From positions 1-13,646 of the forward strand of contig JAHLWV010000038.1 in assembly GCA_019057735.1 (NCBI GenBank): DNA of 13,646 bases, written 5' to 3'. Made by a program: the position numbers and the translations under genes. The stretch is from Promethearchaeota archaeon (GTDB taxonomy: Archaea; Asgardarchaeota; Lokiarchaeia; Sigynarchaeales; SOKP01). This document shows, one piece after another, positions 1 to 5,497 of this stretch; position 1 is the first letter of the stretch; each line of letters opens with the position of its first letter. The notes under the pieces are model-generated. The model searched no databases, was not told the origin of the DNA, and was given only the letters and a program-made list of their open reading frames with translations.

Positions 1-590
1 TGGACGGTTCTTCGTGGAGTCATGGATGCATCGCACACTTCTTCCAGTAAACGTGGAAATTCGTGAACTCTTATTGCAGCATAAAGGGAAGCCGCAATAA
101 AGCCATCGATTGATCGACCCATAGTTAATTTTTTTCGAGCTACAACGCTATAAATTTTCCAGGCAGTTTCTTTAATATATTCTGGAATATTTAGTTTGGA
201 TGTAAGCATCTTTAATTTTGGTTTTGCTTCCCAAAAATTTCTTTCTATACTGGAAATTAAGGAATTTTGAATTTTAGAGAGTCGAGAGAACAAAGTCTTC
301 CCTTTTGCGTTAATTAATCGACCCTTTGAATCAATTTTGGAATTTGGTAGCATGGTTCTTGGTCCAAATTCTCGCCATCGAGGTTCGGTTCGTCGGCGCT
401 TGTTCACTTCTTCCACAGTGTAAGCACGCCTCTCGTTCCCAACCATATTACGACTTTGAATCATTCCACAATTTAAACAGACAACATCGCCATCTTTAGA
501 TTCAACAGAAGGGTTTTCACAGCATTCCCCAACCGGGGTTTCCTCATTTGAATCATCTTTCGTTGATCGTAGGCGGTCTCGATATGACAT
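1..590 (-). CDS. tfb: Transcription initiation factor TFB (TFIIB family), 3' part cut off by the window
   Basis: The first 196 residues are readable from the ATG at 590 to the window edge. TFB bridges TBP/TATA and RNA polymerase at archaeal promoters. An N-terminal zinc ribbon (residues about 23-42) ends in CLNCG (C38, C41). The linker keeps PRWREFGPR (70-78). From about residue 113 the first cyclin fold follows, with IYSVVARKKL, the hallmark MGRSIDGFIAASLYAAIR (157-174) and FPRLLEEVCD, matching the GRSI-AA-YAACR and PRTLDEI patterns of the family. Two oddities stand out. The first ligand pair, normally C-x2-C or C-x2-H, reads C-C-E-N, so Asn26 sits where the second ligand should be. The usual B-reader/linker consensus (RSRxGxP, HDxGLxT) is also hardly recognisable. 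I therefore read it as a divergent TFB paralogue. The second cyclin repeat lies beyond the edge. The family assignment is firm; which promoters it serves is unknown. Confidence 0.9.
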   Translation of the reverse strand, partial: MSYRDRLRSTKDDSNEETPVGECCENPSVESKDGDVVCLNCGMIQSRNMVGNERRAYTVEEVNKRRRTEPRWREFGPRTMLPNSKIDSKGRLINAKGKTLFSRLSKIQNSLISSIERNFWEAKPKLKMLTSKLNIPEYIKETAWKIYSVVARKKLTMGRSIDGFIAASLYAAIRVHEFPRLLEEVCDASMTPRRTV

Positions 591-680
591 TTTTTTTTTC
601 ACTTTTTTTGTTACAATTTTGTTTAATAATGATTATTCAATATTACTATAAACGCTAATTTTCGAACTTAATCTTAATCC

Positions 681-700
681 TTTTTAAATATAAGTTTTTT
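681..700 (-). promoter_or_regulatory. Candidate TATA/BRE for the TFB gene
   Basis: On the minus strand, a run of A residues (BRE-like) leads into CTTATATTTAAAAA. Transcription would start about 25 bases further on, giving a leader of roughly 70 bases before the ATG at 590. A second candidate, TTTATAGTAATA on the minus strand near 640-651, would give a leader of about 30 bases. Which one is used cannot be told by eye. Confidence 0.4.
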
Positions 701-806
701 TGAAAAAATTTGTAAATATTACTACAGATAATCTATTATTATTATATTAGTATAAGTAATGTAACGCCACTATTTAAAAATGTTTTTGTCCACGCTTGTT
801 ATATGT

Positions 807-837
807 CCCAGAACAAACTTTCTGTAAGGTTTGCGGG
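807..837. ncRNA. Hairpin in intergenic DNA, possible small RNA
   Basis: CAAACTTT (814-821) pairs with AAGGTTTG (826-833) around a CTGT loop: eight base pairs, one of them G-U in the plus-strand RNA. An outer CCC/GGG pair (807-809 with 835-837) extends it across a small internal loop. On the plus strand a TATA-like CTATTTAAAAA lies at about 770-780 and a T run at about 860-868, so a transcript of 60-70 bases is conceivable. On the minus strand a TATA-like element lies near 860-875. No known RNA family is recognised. The strand is undecided, so this stays a weak call. Confidence 0.22.
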
Positions 838-997
838 TATATTATGGGAAAAGTCAGTTTATTTTTTATAAGTTAATGATTTAGGATTTTACCGTCACGC
901 TATTTTTGGAGATATCTTATATGATATTATCGCAACTTACATATTACTTAATTTTATTGTCTACTTGTAGTGGTAAATCTCCAGATTCTCTGCAAAT

Positions 998-2038
998 TTA
1001 TTCCTCAGTTTTATTAAAATGGAGTAATTTTTCTGCTATTTTATGGAAAGCTATTTCTACATTATAGCCAGTTAAAGCAGAGATTTCAAGATATTCAAGG
1101 TCTAAAGCGTATGAGAGCCTTACTGCGTCAATCTCGCTTACAATTCTTTTTTTAGCCAAATCGTTTTTATTACCAATAAGATAACCATTCAGTACTTTCT
1201 TATCTTTCACGTAATTTTTAATATCCTGATACCATTTTGCCACATTCGCAAACGACATTGGATTCGTTAGATCAAAAATTACTAGTAGGATGCTCGCTCC
1301 CTCGTAAAATTTCTTTCTTATGAGTTCAAACTTGGTTTGTCCCCCAATATCCCACAACACTAATTCTACAATGGTAGTATCAACATTAAAGATTTTTTGG
1401 GTAATATTTAGCCCCATCGTTGGAATATATGCCCGAAGAAATACATTATCAGTAAATCTTAGAATTGTAGATGTTTTACCTACCTTCGGGTCTCCTAGAA
1501 CTACAACTTTAAATTTTCTTTTTTCTACTTGATTATCTTCAAAAATTTTTCGAGATGGTTCCTCTTTCTTTGCTACGTACTGGCTTTTAGAAGACAAATA
1601 TGCGGTTAAATTGCATAAAATCAGGTGCAGTTTCACAATTTCTTCGTATATCAATTCGTCTATAGTCCCATTTTTCTCGAGGGTGAGCATAGTGGTAACT
1701 GCTTTACTAAAATACGAATCGATATAACTCATATATCGGTAATAAATTTGATCGTTTTCTTCAGCAAATAAAAAGATTATCGCAGACTTTGAAATTCCTT
1801 CTTCGGTAGTAGAATCTTCTCTTTTAAAATACTTAATTAAAACTTTTATCTTTAGATGTGAAATAGGAAAAATTAACAGAACTTCTGGGATGAAATTTAG
1901 ATCTCCAGATATAATAGAAACACACTCCTCAACGATTTCTCTTCGGTATTTTTCTGGTAGATTATAAGGATACCAAAATTTAATCTTTGGAGTATCCTTA
2001 ACTATATCAAAATAAATAATTGCGTTTGTTGAATCCAT
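998..2038 (-). CDS. Ras/Rab/Arf-like small GTPase with an N-terminal longin-like domain
   Basis: This 346-residue protein has two halves. Residues about 1-145 alternate strands and helices in the order expected for a longin fold: AIIYFDI and KIKFWYP strands, a helix near 30-45, strands EVLLIF, LKIKVLIKYF and AIIFLFA, then a long helix from about 103. Residues about 174-340 form a GTPase with every G motif: GDPKVGKTS (G1, 182-190), Thr207 in YIPTMG (G2), WDIGGQ (G3, 229-234), NKND (G4, 290-293) and EISAL (G5). WDIGGQ lies between the Rab form WDTAGQ and the Arf form WDLGGQ. There is no C-terminal cysteine for prenylation. A TTG at 2050 would add four residues. I prefer the ATG at 2038 because neither start has a Shine-Dalgarno site and TTG starts are rarer. 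The GTPase call is firm; the longin call rests on secondary-structure order. Confidence 0.9.
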   Translation of the reverse strand: MDSTNAIIYFDIVKDTPKIKFWYPYNLPEKYRREIVEECVSIISGDLNFIPEVLLIFPISHLKIKVLIKYFKREDSTTEEGISKSAIIFLFAEENDQIYYRYMSYIDSYFSKAVTTMLTLEKNGTIDELIYEEIVKLHLILCNLTAYLSSKSQYVAKKEEPSRKIFEDNQVEKRKFKVVVLGDPKVGKTSTILRFTDNVFLRAYIPTMGLNITQKIFNVDTTIVELVLWDIGGQTKFELIRKKFYEGASILLVIFDLTNPMSFANVAKWYQDIKNYVKDKKVLNGYLIGNKNDLAKKRIVSEIDAVRLSYALDLEYLEISALTGYNVEIAFHKIAEKLLHFNKTEE

Positions 2039-2051
2039 TTCAGTCGACAAT

Positions 2052-2087
2052 ACTTATATAGAATTACTAATTCATCGATTTAAATTA
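2052..2087 (-). promoter_or_regulatory. Candidate TATA elements upstream of the longin-GTPase gene
   Basis: Two TATA-like elements are seen on the minus strand. CATATAATTTAAATCG (about 2075-2090) would start transcription close to 2055, leaving a very short leader. CTATATAAG (about 2054-2062) lies too close to the start codons to serve them well. The region also covers the stop codon of the larA-like gene, so these genes could instead be read through. Confidence 0.3.
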
Positions 2088-3365
2088 TATGTTTATTAAT
2101 GGAAGTATCTGTGGTCCATTAGGCAAAATAAGTATGCTTGCATCTTTCCCATGTTTAATTAAAGAATTCTTGACTGCATTTTCTACAGTGTCAGCATACT
2201 TTAAACCAATATTTCCGATTTCTTCTTCTTTCATACTTGATACAAGATAAATCTCTGACTTCATTAATATTCGGGTTAATACTTGGATTTGCCATTGATC
2301 GGGTACAACTATTTCTTTCTGTAGGATTTTATTATAGATTTCTTCTGGATTCTTTTCAGAAAAAATTAGTTCCTTAAATTTATCTTGTCCTATACCAATT
2401 CCTTCGCTGCACTCATTTACAGAAATTATAGTACCTCCTCGTTTTACAACCATTTCTCCAACTGCCATACTTTTTACAGCCTGATAGAGGTTGAGATCTA
2501 AAGGATAACCCCCATTCCCGCAAACTACAATATCGAACGGTTCTTGAATTTCCTTGAAAACATGTTTGTTTTGATACTCAACTAATCTCTTATGAACCCG
2601 TTCTACATCGCCAGCAGCAATTTGTGTGATTTCGTGTTTTTTATTAATACAGACATAAATAGTGAAATCTACACCAGCTATTTTTGCTAGTCTAGAAGAA
2701 TGTTCAGGTAAAGGATTATTTTCTTGGATTCCGAATCTAGCATACGGAGAAGCTATTTTTTCGGCGGAGTGATTTGCTAATATAGTTTCAGCACCTGCTA
2801 AACCAGGAACAATGGATTTGTAACCTCCAGAAAAGCCGAAGAAGAAGTGAGGTTCAACATATCCGGTTAAAATTTTTAGATCGCTTTCATAATAGTACTT
2901 ATTGATAAAAATAGGAATCTCATCATCGCGATTATGTAACGATACGAGAGCTTTCTTATCGGTCGCAATATGGTTAATAATTGTAACGTCGCTTGTTGAA
3001 ATTACCCCTAAAATTCTATTTATTTCCTCCTTCCGGGATGGACGATGCAATCCCGTTGCAATTAAGACTCCTATATCCTTTTCTTTAATCCCATAATCAT
3101 TTAATTCTCTCATAAGGCCCTCTAGAATAAGATGAGTTGGAACTGGTCGCGTTGCATCTGAAACTACAATGCAAACAGATTTAATCTTTTTTTTATTGTT
3201 TATTATAGTCTTTAAGGAGAGATTTCCTACAGGGTTATTAATAGCATCCCTGATCGCTTTAATTGGATTTTCAATTGGAAATTGCTCGACAGGTTGAATA
3301 ATTTTAATGTTCCAATTGGGATCAATCTCTAACTCAATTCCATTTTTTCCATAGTCTAATTTCAT
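2085..3365 (-). CDS. larA: LarA-family nickel-pincer racemase/epimerase (DUF2088)
   Basis: At 426 residues this is full length for LarA. The family racemises lactate or other 2-hydroxyacids through hydride transfer to a nickel-bound pyridinium pincer cofactor (NPN). Sequence signatures are SDATRPVP (69-76), ATGLHRP (103-109), HNRDD (144-148), EPHFFFGFSGGYKSIVPG (171-188) and ANHSAEKI (197-204). By register these supply the functional residues known from Lactiplantibacillus LarA: Asp70, Arg73, His107, His173, Lys183 (cofactor attachment) and His199 (nickel ligand). The site therefore looks intact. The cofactor-making genes larB, larC and larE are not in this window. The substrate cannot be read from sequence: several LarA subfamilies act on acids other than lactate. 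It lies 34 bases upstream of the GTPase gene and 55 bases downstream of the NMO-like gene, both on the same strand. Confidence 0.9.
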   Translation of the reverse strand: MKLDYGKNGIELEIDPNWNIKIIQPVEQFPIENPIKAIRDAINNPVGNLSLKTIINNKKKIKSVCIVVSDATRPVPTHLILEGLMRELNDYGIKEKDIGVLIATGLHRPSRKEEINRILGVISTSDVTIINHIATDKKALVSLHNRDDEIPIFINKYYYESDLKILTGYVEPHFFFGFSGGYKSIVPGLAGAETILANHSAEKIASPYARFGIQENNPLPEHSSRLAKIAGVDFTIYVCINKKHEITQIAAGDVERVHKRLVEYQNKHVFKEIQEPFDIVVCGNGGYPLDLNLYQAVKSMAVGEMVVKRGGTIISVNECSEGIGIGQDKFKELIFSEKNPEEIYNKILQKEIVVPDQWQIQVLTRILMKSEIYLVSSMKEEEIGNIGLKYADTVENAVKNSLIKHGKDASILILPNGPQILPLINI

Positions 3366-3379
3366 AAATATTGTGTGTA

Positions 3380-3396
3380 AGTTTATATTTTCAATA
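3380..3396 (-). promoter_or_regulatory. Candidate TATA box of the larA-like gene
   Basis: The minus strand reads GAAAATATAAACTTA about 21-25 bases before the ATG at 3365. That spacing would put the transcript start at or next to the start codon, so the mRNA would be leaderless or nearly so. No Shine-Dalgarno site is visible, which fits. Confidence 0.4.
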
Positions 3397-3420
3397 TCTA
3401 TTACAAAACTCGTAATTTTT

Positions 3421-4323
3421 TTATATTTGCTTCTTTAATTTTGATAATGTGTTAAATGTGGTACCCCTAAAACCCCAATCTTGCAGAATTTGTTCTGAAG
3501 TATTAATTAATCTATCGATAAATGTTTTTAGTGGTACGATTTCTTCAATGTGGCCAATAGCCATCGAGGCAATTGGTGAATCTTTCAATTCTAGATGAAA
3601 TATCTTTTTATAATACTTTTCATCGAATATATCTTGGTTTAAAATCTGTTCTTTCCAACTTTTTGAAGCCAAGCTTTCTGTAGTCGCTATAATTGAACTA
3701 CCTAAACATACAGCGTCTGCTCCCATAGCCATTGCTCCAAGAAAGCCTCTAGCATCCCCAATACCTCCTGCTGCGATTATTGGAAGGCTCATTAATCTCC
3801 GAGCCATTGTTATGTTTACTAAAGTTGTGTTTTGTACGGGATTTTTGAACCCCGTTCCTTCTAGTCCAACGAGCGTAATAGCATCAGCACCTGCACTCTC
3901 AGCAGCTTTCGCGTGCTTTATAGTAACACATTTATGAAACCAGTAACAACCTGCTTCTTTGATTTGAGTTCCAAGTTTTGGAGCTCTGTAAGCGGAAGTC
4001 GTAAAAACTTTTACTCCCATATCAATTGCTAACTTTAGGAAATCATAATAAGATTCTTCAGTTCTACCCCTCCGTTTTTTTAAGAGATATGGTGGTGTTA
4101 TCGTAAAGTTAATTCCAAACGGTTTATCCGTCAAAAGAACCATCTTCTCAAGTTCAGTACGAAAATCTTCAATTTTAGGATAATTAATAGCAGTAATAAT
4201 ACCTAATCCTCCAGCGTTAGAAAAAGCACTCGCAAATTCTGCTCTCCCTATTACTGCAAAGGCCCCCATTATTAATGGTAATTTCACACCAGCCATTTGG
4301 GTTATTTTAGTTTCCCATTTCAT
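3421..4323 (-). CDS. Nitronate monooxygenase-like FMN flavoprotein (NMO/FabK superfamily)
   Basis: This 300-residue protein has the TIM-barrel pattern of the NMO / 2-nitropropane dioxygenase / FabK group. The N-terminus reads LPLIMGAFAVIG and FSNAGGLGIITA. In the middle is KCVTIKHAKAAESAGADAI (131-149). The FMN phosphate site is IIAAGGIGDARGF (182-194) followed by AMGADAVCLGS (199-209). True nitronate monooxygenases carry a GGHRG motif with a catalytic His; here the matching stretch is GLEGTGFKN (153-161), with Phe159 at the expected His position. I therefore read it as a flavin oxidoreductase of this superfamily with a different or unknown substrate. A Shine-Dalgarno AAGGAG lies 11 bases before the ATG. 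The gene may be transcribed together with the larA-like gene downstream. Confidence 0.85.
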   Translation of the reverse strand: MKWETKITQMAGVKLPLIMGAFAVIGRAEFASAFSNAGGLGIITAINYPKIEDFRTELEKMVLLTDKPFGINFTITPPYLLKKRRGRTEESYYDFLKLAIDMGVKVFTTSAYRAPKLGTQIKEAGCYWFHKCVTIKHAKAAESAGADAITLVGLEGTGFKNPVQNTTLVNITMARRLMSLPIIAAGGIGDARGFLGAMAMGADAVCLGSSIIATTESLASKSWKEQILNQDIFDEKYYKKIFHLELKDSPIASMAIGHIEEIVPLKTFIDRLINTSEQILQDWGFRGTTFNTLSKLKKQI

Positions 4324-4334
4324 ATAAAATTAAA

Positions 4335-4340
4335 CTCCTT
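4335..4340 (-). promoter_or_regulatory. Ribosome binding site of the NMO-like gene
   Basis: The minus strand reads AAGGAG, 11 bases before the ATG at 4323. Few other genes in the leftward block have a clear site, so it supports this start and a leadered transcript. Confidence 0.6.
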
Positions 4341-4375
4341 TCTTAAAATATTTTTTTAAATAAGAGGTAAAACAG

Positions 4376-4392
4376 AAATTTATATTTTTTTT
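4376..4392 (-). promoter_or_regulatory. Candidate TATA/BRE of the NMO-like gene
   Basis: The minus strand carries an A-rich BRE-like run followed by AATATAAATT. Starting about 25 bases on, the transcript would have a leader of roughly 30 bases that includes the AAGGAG site. It lies in the divergent region shared with the rightward promoter near 4440. Confidence 0.4.
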
Positions 4393-4424
4393 AGTATTTT
4401 TACTTTAGTACAATTAGTATAATT

Positions 4425-4450
4425 AACCAAAAAAGATTTTTTAAATATTT
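4425..4450 (+). promoter_or_regulatory. Candidate BRE/TATA of the longin-like gene
   Basis: AACCAAAAAAGA followed by TTTTTTAAATATTT has the purine-rich BRE plus TATA layout of archaeal promoters. The transcript would begin near 4470, about 35 bases before the ATG at 4506. No Shine-Dalgarno site is seen in that leader. Confidence 0.45.
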
Positions 4451-4505
4451 GAACCGCTCATTTAAACTAACGATGGGAAAATAACATATAATAATACACG
4501 ATACA

Positions 4506-4886
4506 ATGCCTAGGATACTAATAGATTTTTGGGTTTTAACAGACAACGGAATTGTATTATACTCAAAGGTATCAGGTCAAAAGATAGATCCACAACTCTT
4601 TGGCGCTCTGATGAGTGCTTTAAATAAATTCGCTGAAAAGTTGACAGACGGCGGAATTTCGAACTTTGAAATGTCTGACCTTCGGTTCGTGATAATTAAG
4701 CGAAGAAGTTTCCTTTTCATTGGGAGTTCCTCGTATAAAACCAAAGAAAAGAAAGTAATTGATGATCTTATGCTAATTTCTGATAAATTTTTTCATCTTT
4801 ACACTGAAGCTTTAACAAATTGGGATAATAATGTACAAATATTTTCTGATTTTGGTGACCATATTGAGCAATATTTAGAGAAATAG
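4506..4886 (+). CDS. Stand-alone longin-like domain protein
   Basis: This 126-residue soluble protein has no signal peptide or membrane helix. The element order fits a longin / profilin-like fold: strands ILIDFWVLTD and GIVLYSKVSG, a helix DPQLFGALMSALNKFAEKLT (28-47), strands LRFVIIKR and SFLFIGSSS, then a long C-terminal helix KVIDDLMLISDKFFHLYTEA (78-97). In eukaryotes such domains sit in SNAREs, adaptor small subunits, the SRP receptor alpha subunit and GTPase-regulating complexes. Small proteins of this shape are numerous in Asgard archaea and often occur near small GTPases, as here, where the longin-GTPase fusion lies about 2.5 kb away. A roadblock-type fold is the main alternative. The function is unknown, and the fold call comes from pattern, not from a signature motif. 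Confidence 0.75.
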   Translation: MPRILIDFWVLTDNGIVLYSKVSGQKIDPQLFGALMSALNKFAEKLTDGGISNFEMSDLRFVIIKRRSFLFIGSSSYKTKEKKVIDDLMLISDKFFHLYTEALTNWDNNVQIFSDFGDHIEQYLEK

Positions 4887-4925
4887 CATCTAGGAAAGCT
4901 AAATTAAATTATATAACCATAATCG

Positions 4926-4942
4926 ACTTTTATTTAAAATAA
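4926..4942 (+). promoter_or_regulatory. Candidate TATA box of the tail-anchored protein gene
   Basis: CTTTTATTTAAAATAATC lies about 25 bases before the TTG at 4960 and about 70 before the ATG at 5008. If this TATA is used, the message starts at or very near the TTG. That makes a leaderless TTG start possible, or else a leader of about 45 bases before the ATG. Confidence 0.35.
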
Positions 4943-4959
4943 TCGTAAAAGATTTAAGA

Positions 4960-5340
4960 TTGAAATTATATACGAATAGTGAAACAAATAAATTGGTTAA
5001 CAATCAAATGGACGATAAGAATAAAAGTATTGAAAAAGAACCAAATAAGGCTCATGTTATAAAAGATTACGAAGCGGTTCTAAATGCTAGTAAATTACGT
5101 TTTTTTCCTTCTGTGAATTATAACAAACAACTTAAACGCTTGAATAATCCCAGTTTTTTAGGATCTTATCACCTTAAAGAAGAAAATACTCCTAGATATA
5201 CTACATTTAAGACACTCATGAAGGGAGATCTAGATGTTAAATATGCTAAAGCTTTAAGGAGCACTATAATTAACCCAGTAACTATCGCTCTCATTATTAT
5301 CGCGTTATTATTCAACATTTTATGGTTCTTTTTTATCTAA
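4960..5340 (+). CDS. Hypothetical protein with a single C-terminal membrane helix (tail-anchored type)
   Basis: I do not recognise a family. The 126-residue product is hydrophilic and basic for about 100 residues (for example KLRFFPSVNYNKQLKRLNNP). It ends in one hydrophobic stretch from about residue 104, reading NPVTIALIIIALLFNILWFF, with a single residue after it. There is no N-terminal signal. This is the layout of a tail-anchored membrane protein with its main part in the cytosol. The start is uncertain: the longer form begins at a TTG at 4960, while an ATG at 5008 would remove 16 residues. Neither has a Shine-Dalgarno site. It follows the longin-like gene by about 70 bases on the same strand. 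Confidence 0.65.
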   Translation: MKLYTNSETNKLVNNQMDDKNKSIEKEPNKAHVIKDYEAVLNASKLRFFPSVNYNKQLKRLNNPSFLGSYHLKEENTPRYTTFKTLMKGDLDVKYAKALRSTIINPVTIALIIIALLFNILWFFFI

Positions 5341-5360
5341 TTCTAAAATTGGAAAATTAC

Positions 5361-5380
5361 TGCTTTTCTATGTTTTTCCC
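5361..5380 (+). terminator. T-rich probable terminator after the tail-anchored protein gene
   Basis: GCTTTTCTATGTTTTTCCC starts about 20 bases past the stop codon. Short T runs of this kind act as intrinsic terminators in archaea. No stable hairpin precedes it. Confidence 0.35.
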
Positions 5381-5419
5381 TATTAATGAACATTATCAGT
5401 TAGAAAACAATTATGTTCC

Positions 5420-5434
5420 AAATAAATTTTAAAG
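5420..5434 (+). promoter_or_regulatory. Candidate TATA box of the GlpA-like operon
   Basis: AAATAAATTTTAAAG would start transcription near 5455, leaving a leader of about 40 bases that contains the GAGGT ribosome site. A nearer element, CTTTTTAATTTA at about 5459-5470, would cut that site off and so is less likely. Confidence 0.35.
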
Positions 5435-5485
5435 AGATAACATGCTTTATTACATAAGCTTTTTAATTTACTCTTTAAAACTAAC

Positions 5486-5490
5486 GAGGT
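5486..5490 (+). promoter_or_regulatory. Ribosome binding site that decides the TTG start of the GlpA-like gene
   Basis: GAGGT lies 7 bases before the TTG at 5498. The protein from that TTG begins directly with the FAD-binding strand (MIYDVIIIGGG), so the site and the family alignment agree on this start. Confidence 0.6.
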
Positions 5491-5497
5491 ATACCCT

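Larger units (their letters stand above)
591..997. other. Gene-free stretch of about 400 bases between TFB and the longin-GTPase gene
   Basis: No ORF here has a convincing start and family. It holds the upstream region of the TFB gene on its left and the 3' flank of the GTPase gene on its right. Most of it is very AT-rich. The part around 781-840 is visibly richer in G and C and contains a stable hairpin, listed separately. I see no tRNA fold and no repeat family. Confidence 0.6.

Noticed and set aside
807..842. An H/ACA guide RNA on the minus strand (stem followed by ACA)
   Set aside because: The stem is followed by ACA, but the internal loop is too small and uneven to be a pseudouridylation pocket, and there is no second supporting feature.
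873..882. A C/D box RNA starting with a C-box-like TTAATGATT
   Set aside because: No D box (CTGA) is found at a suitable distance and the C box itself is imperfect.
1320..1532. A 70-codon plus-strand ORF inside the longin-GTPase gene
   Set aside because: It lies fully antisense to the GTPase core (G1 to G3), which has clear motifs. Its protein has no recognisable pattern and no start signal.
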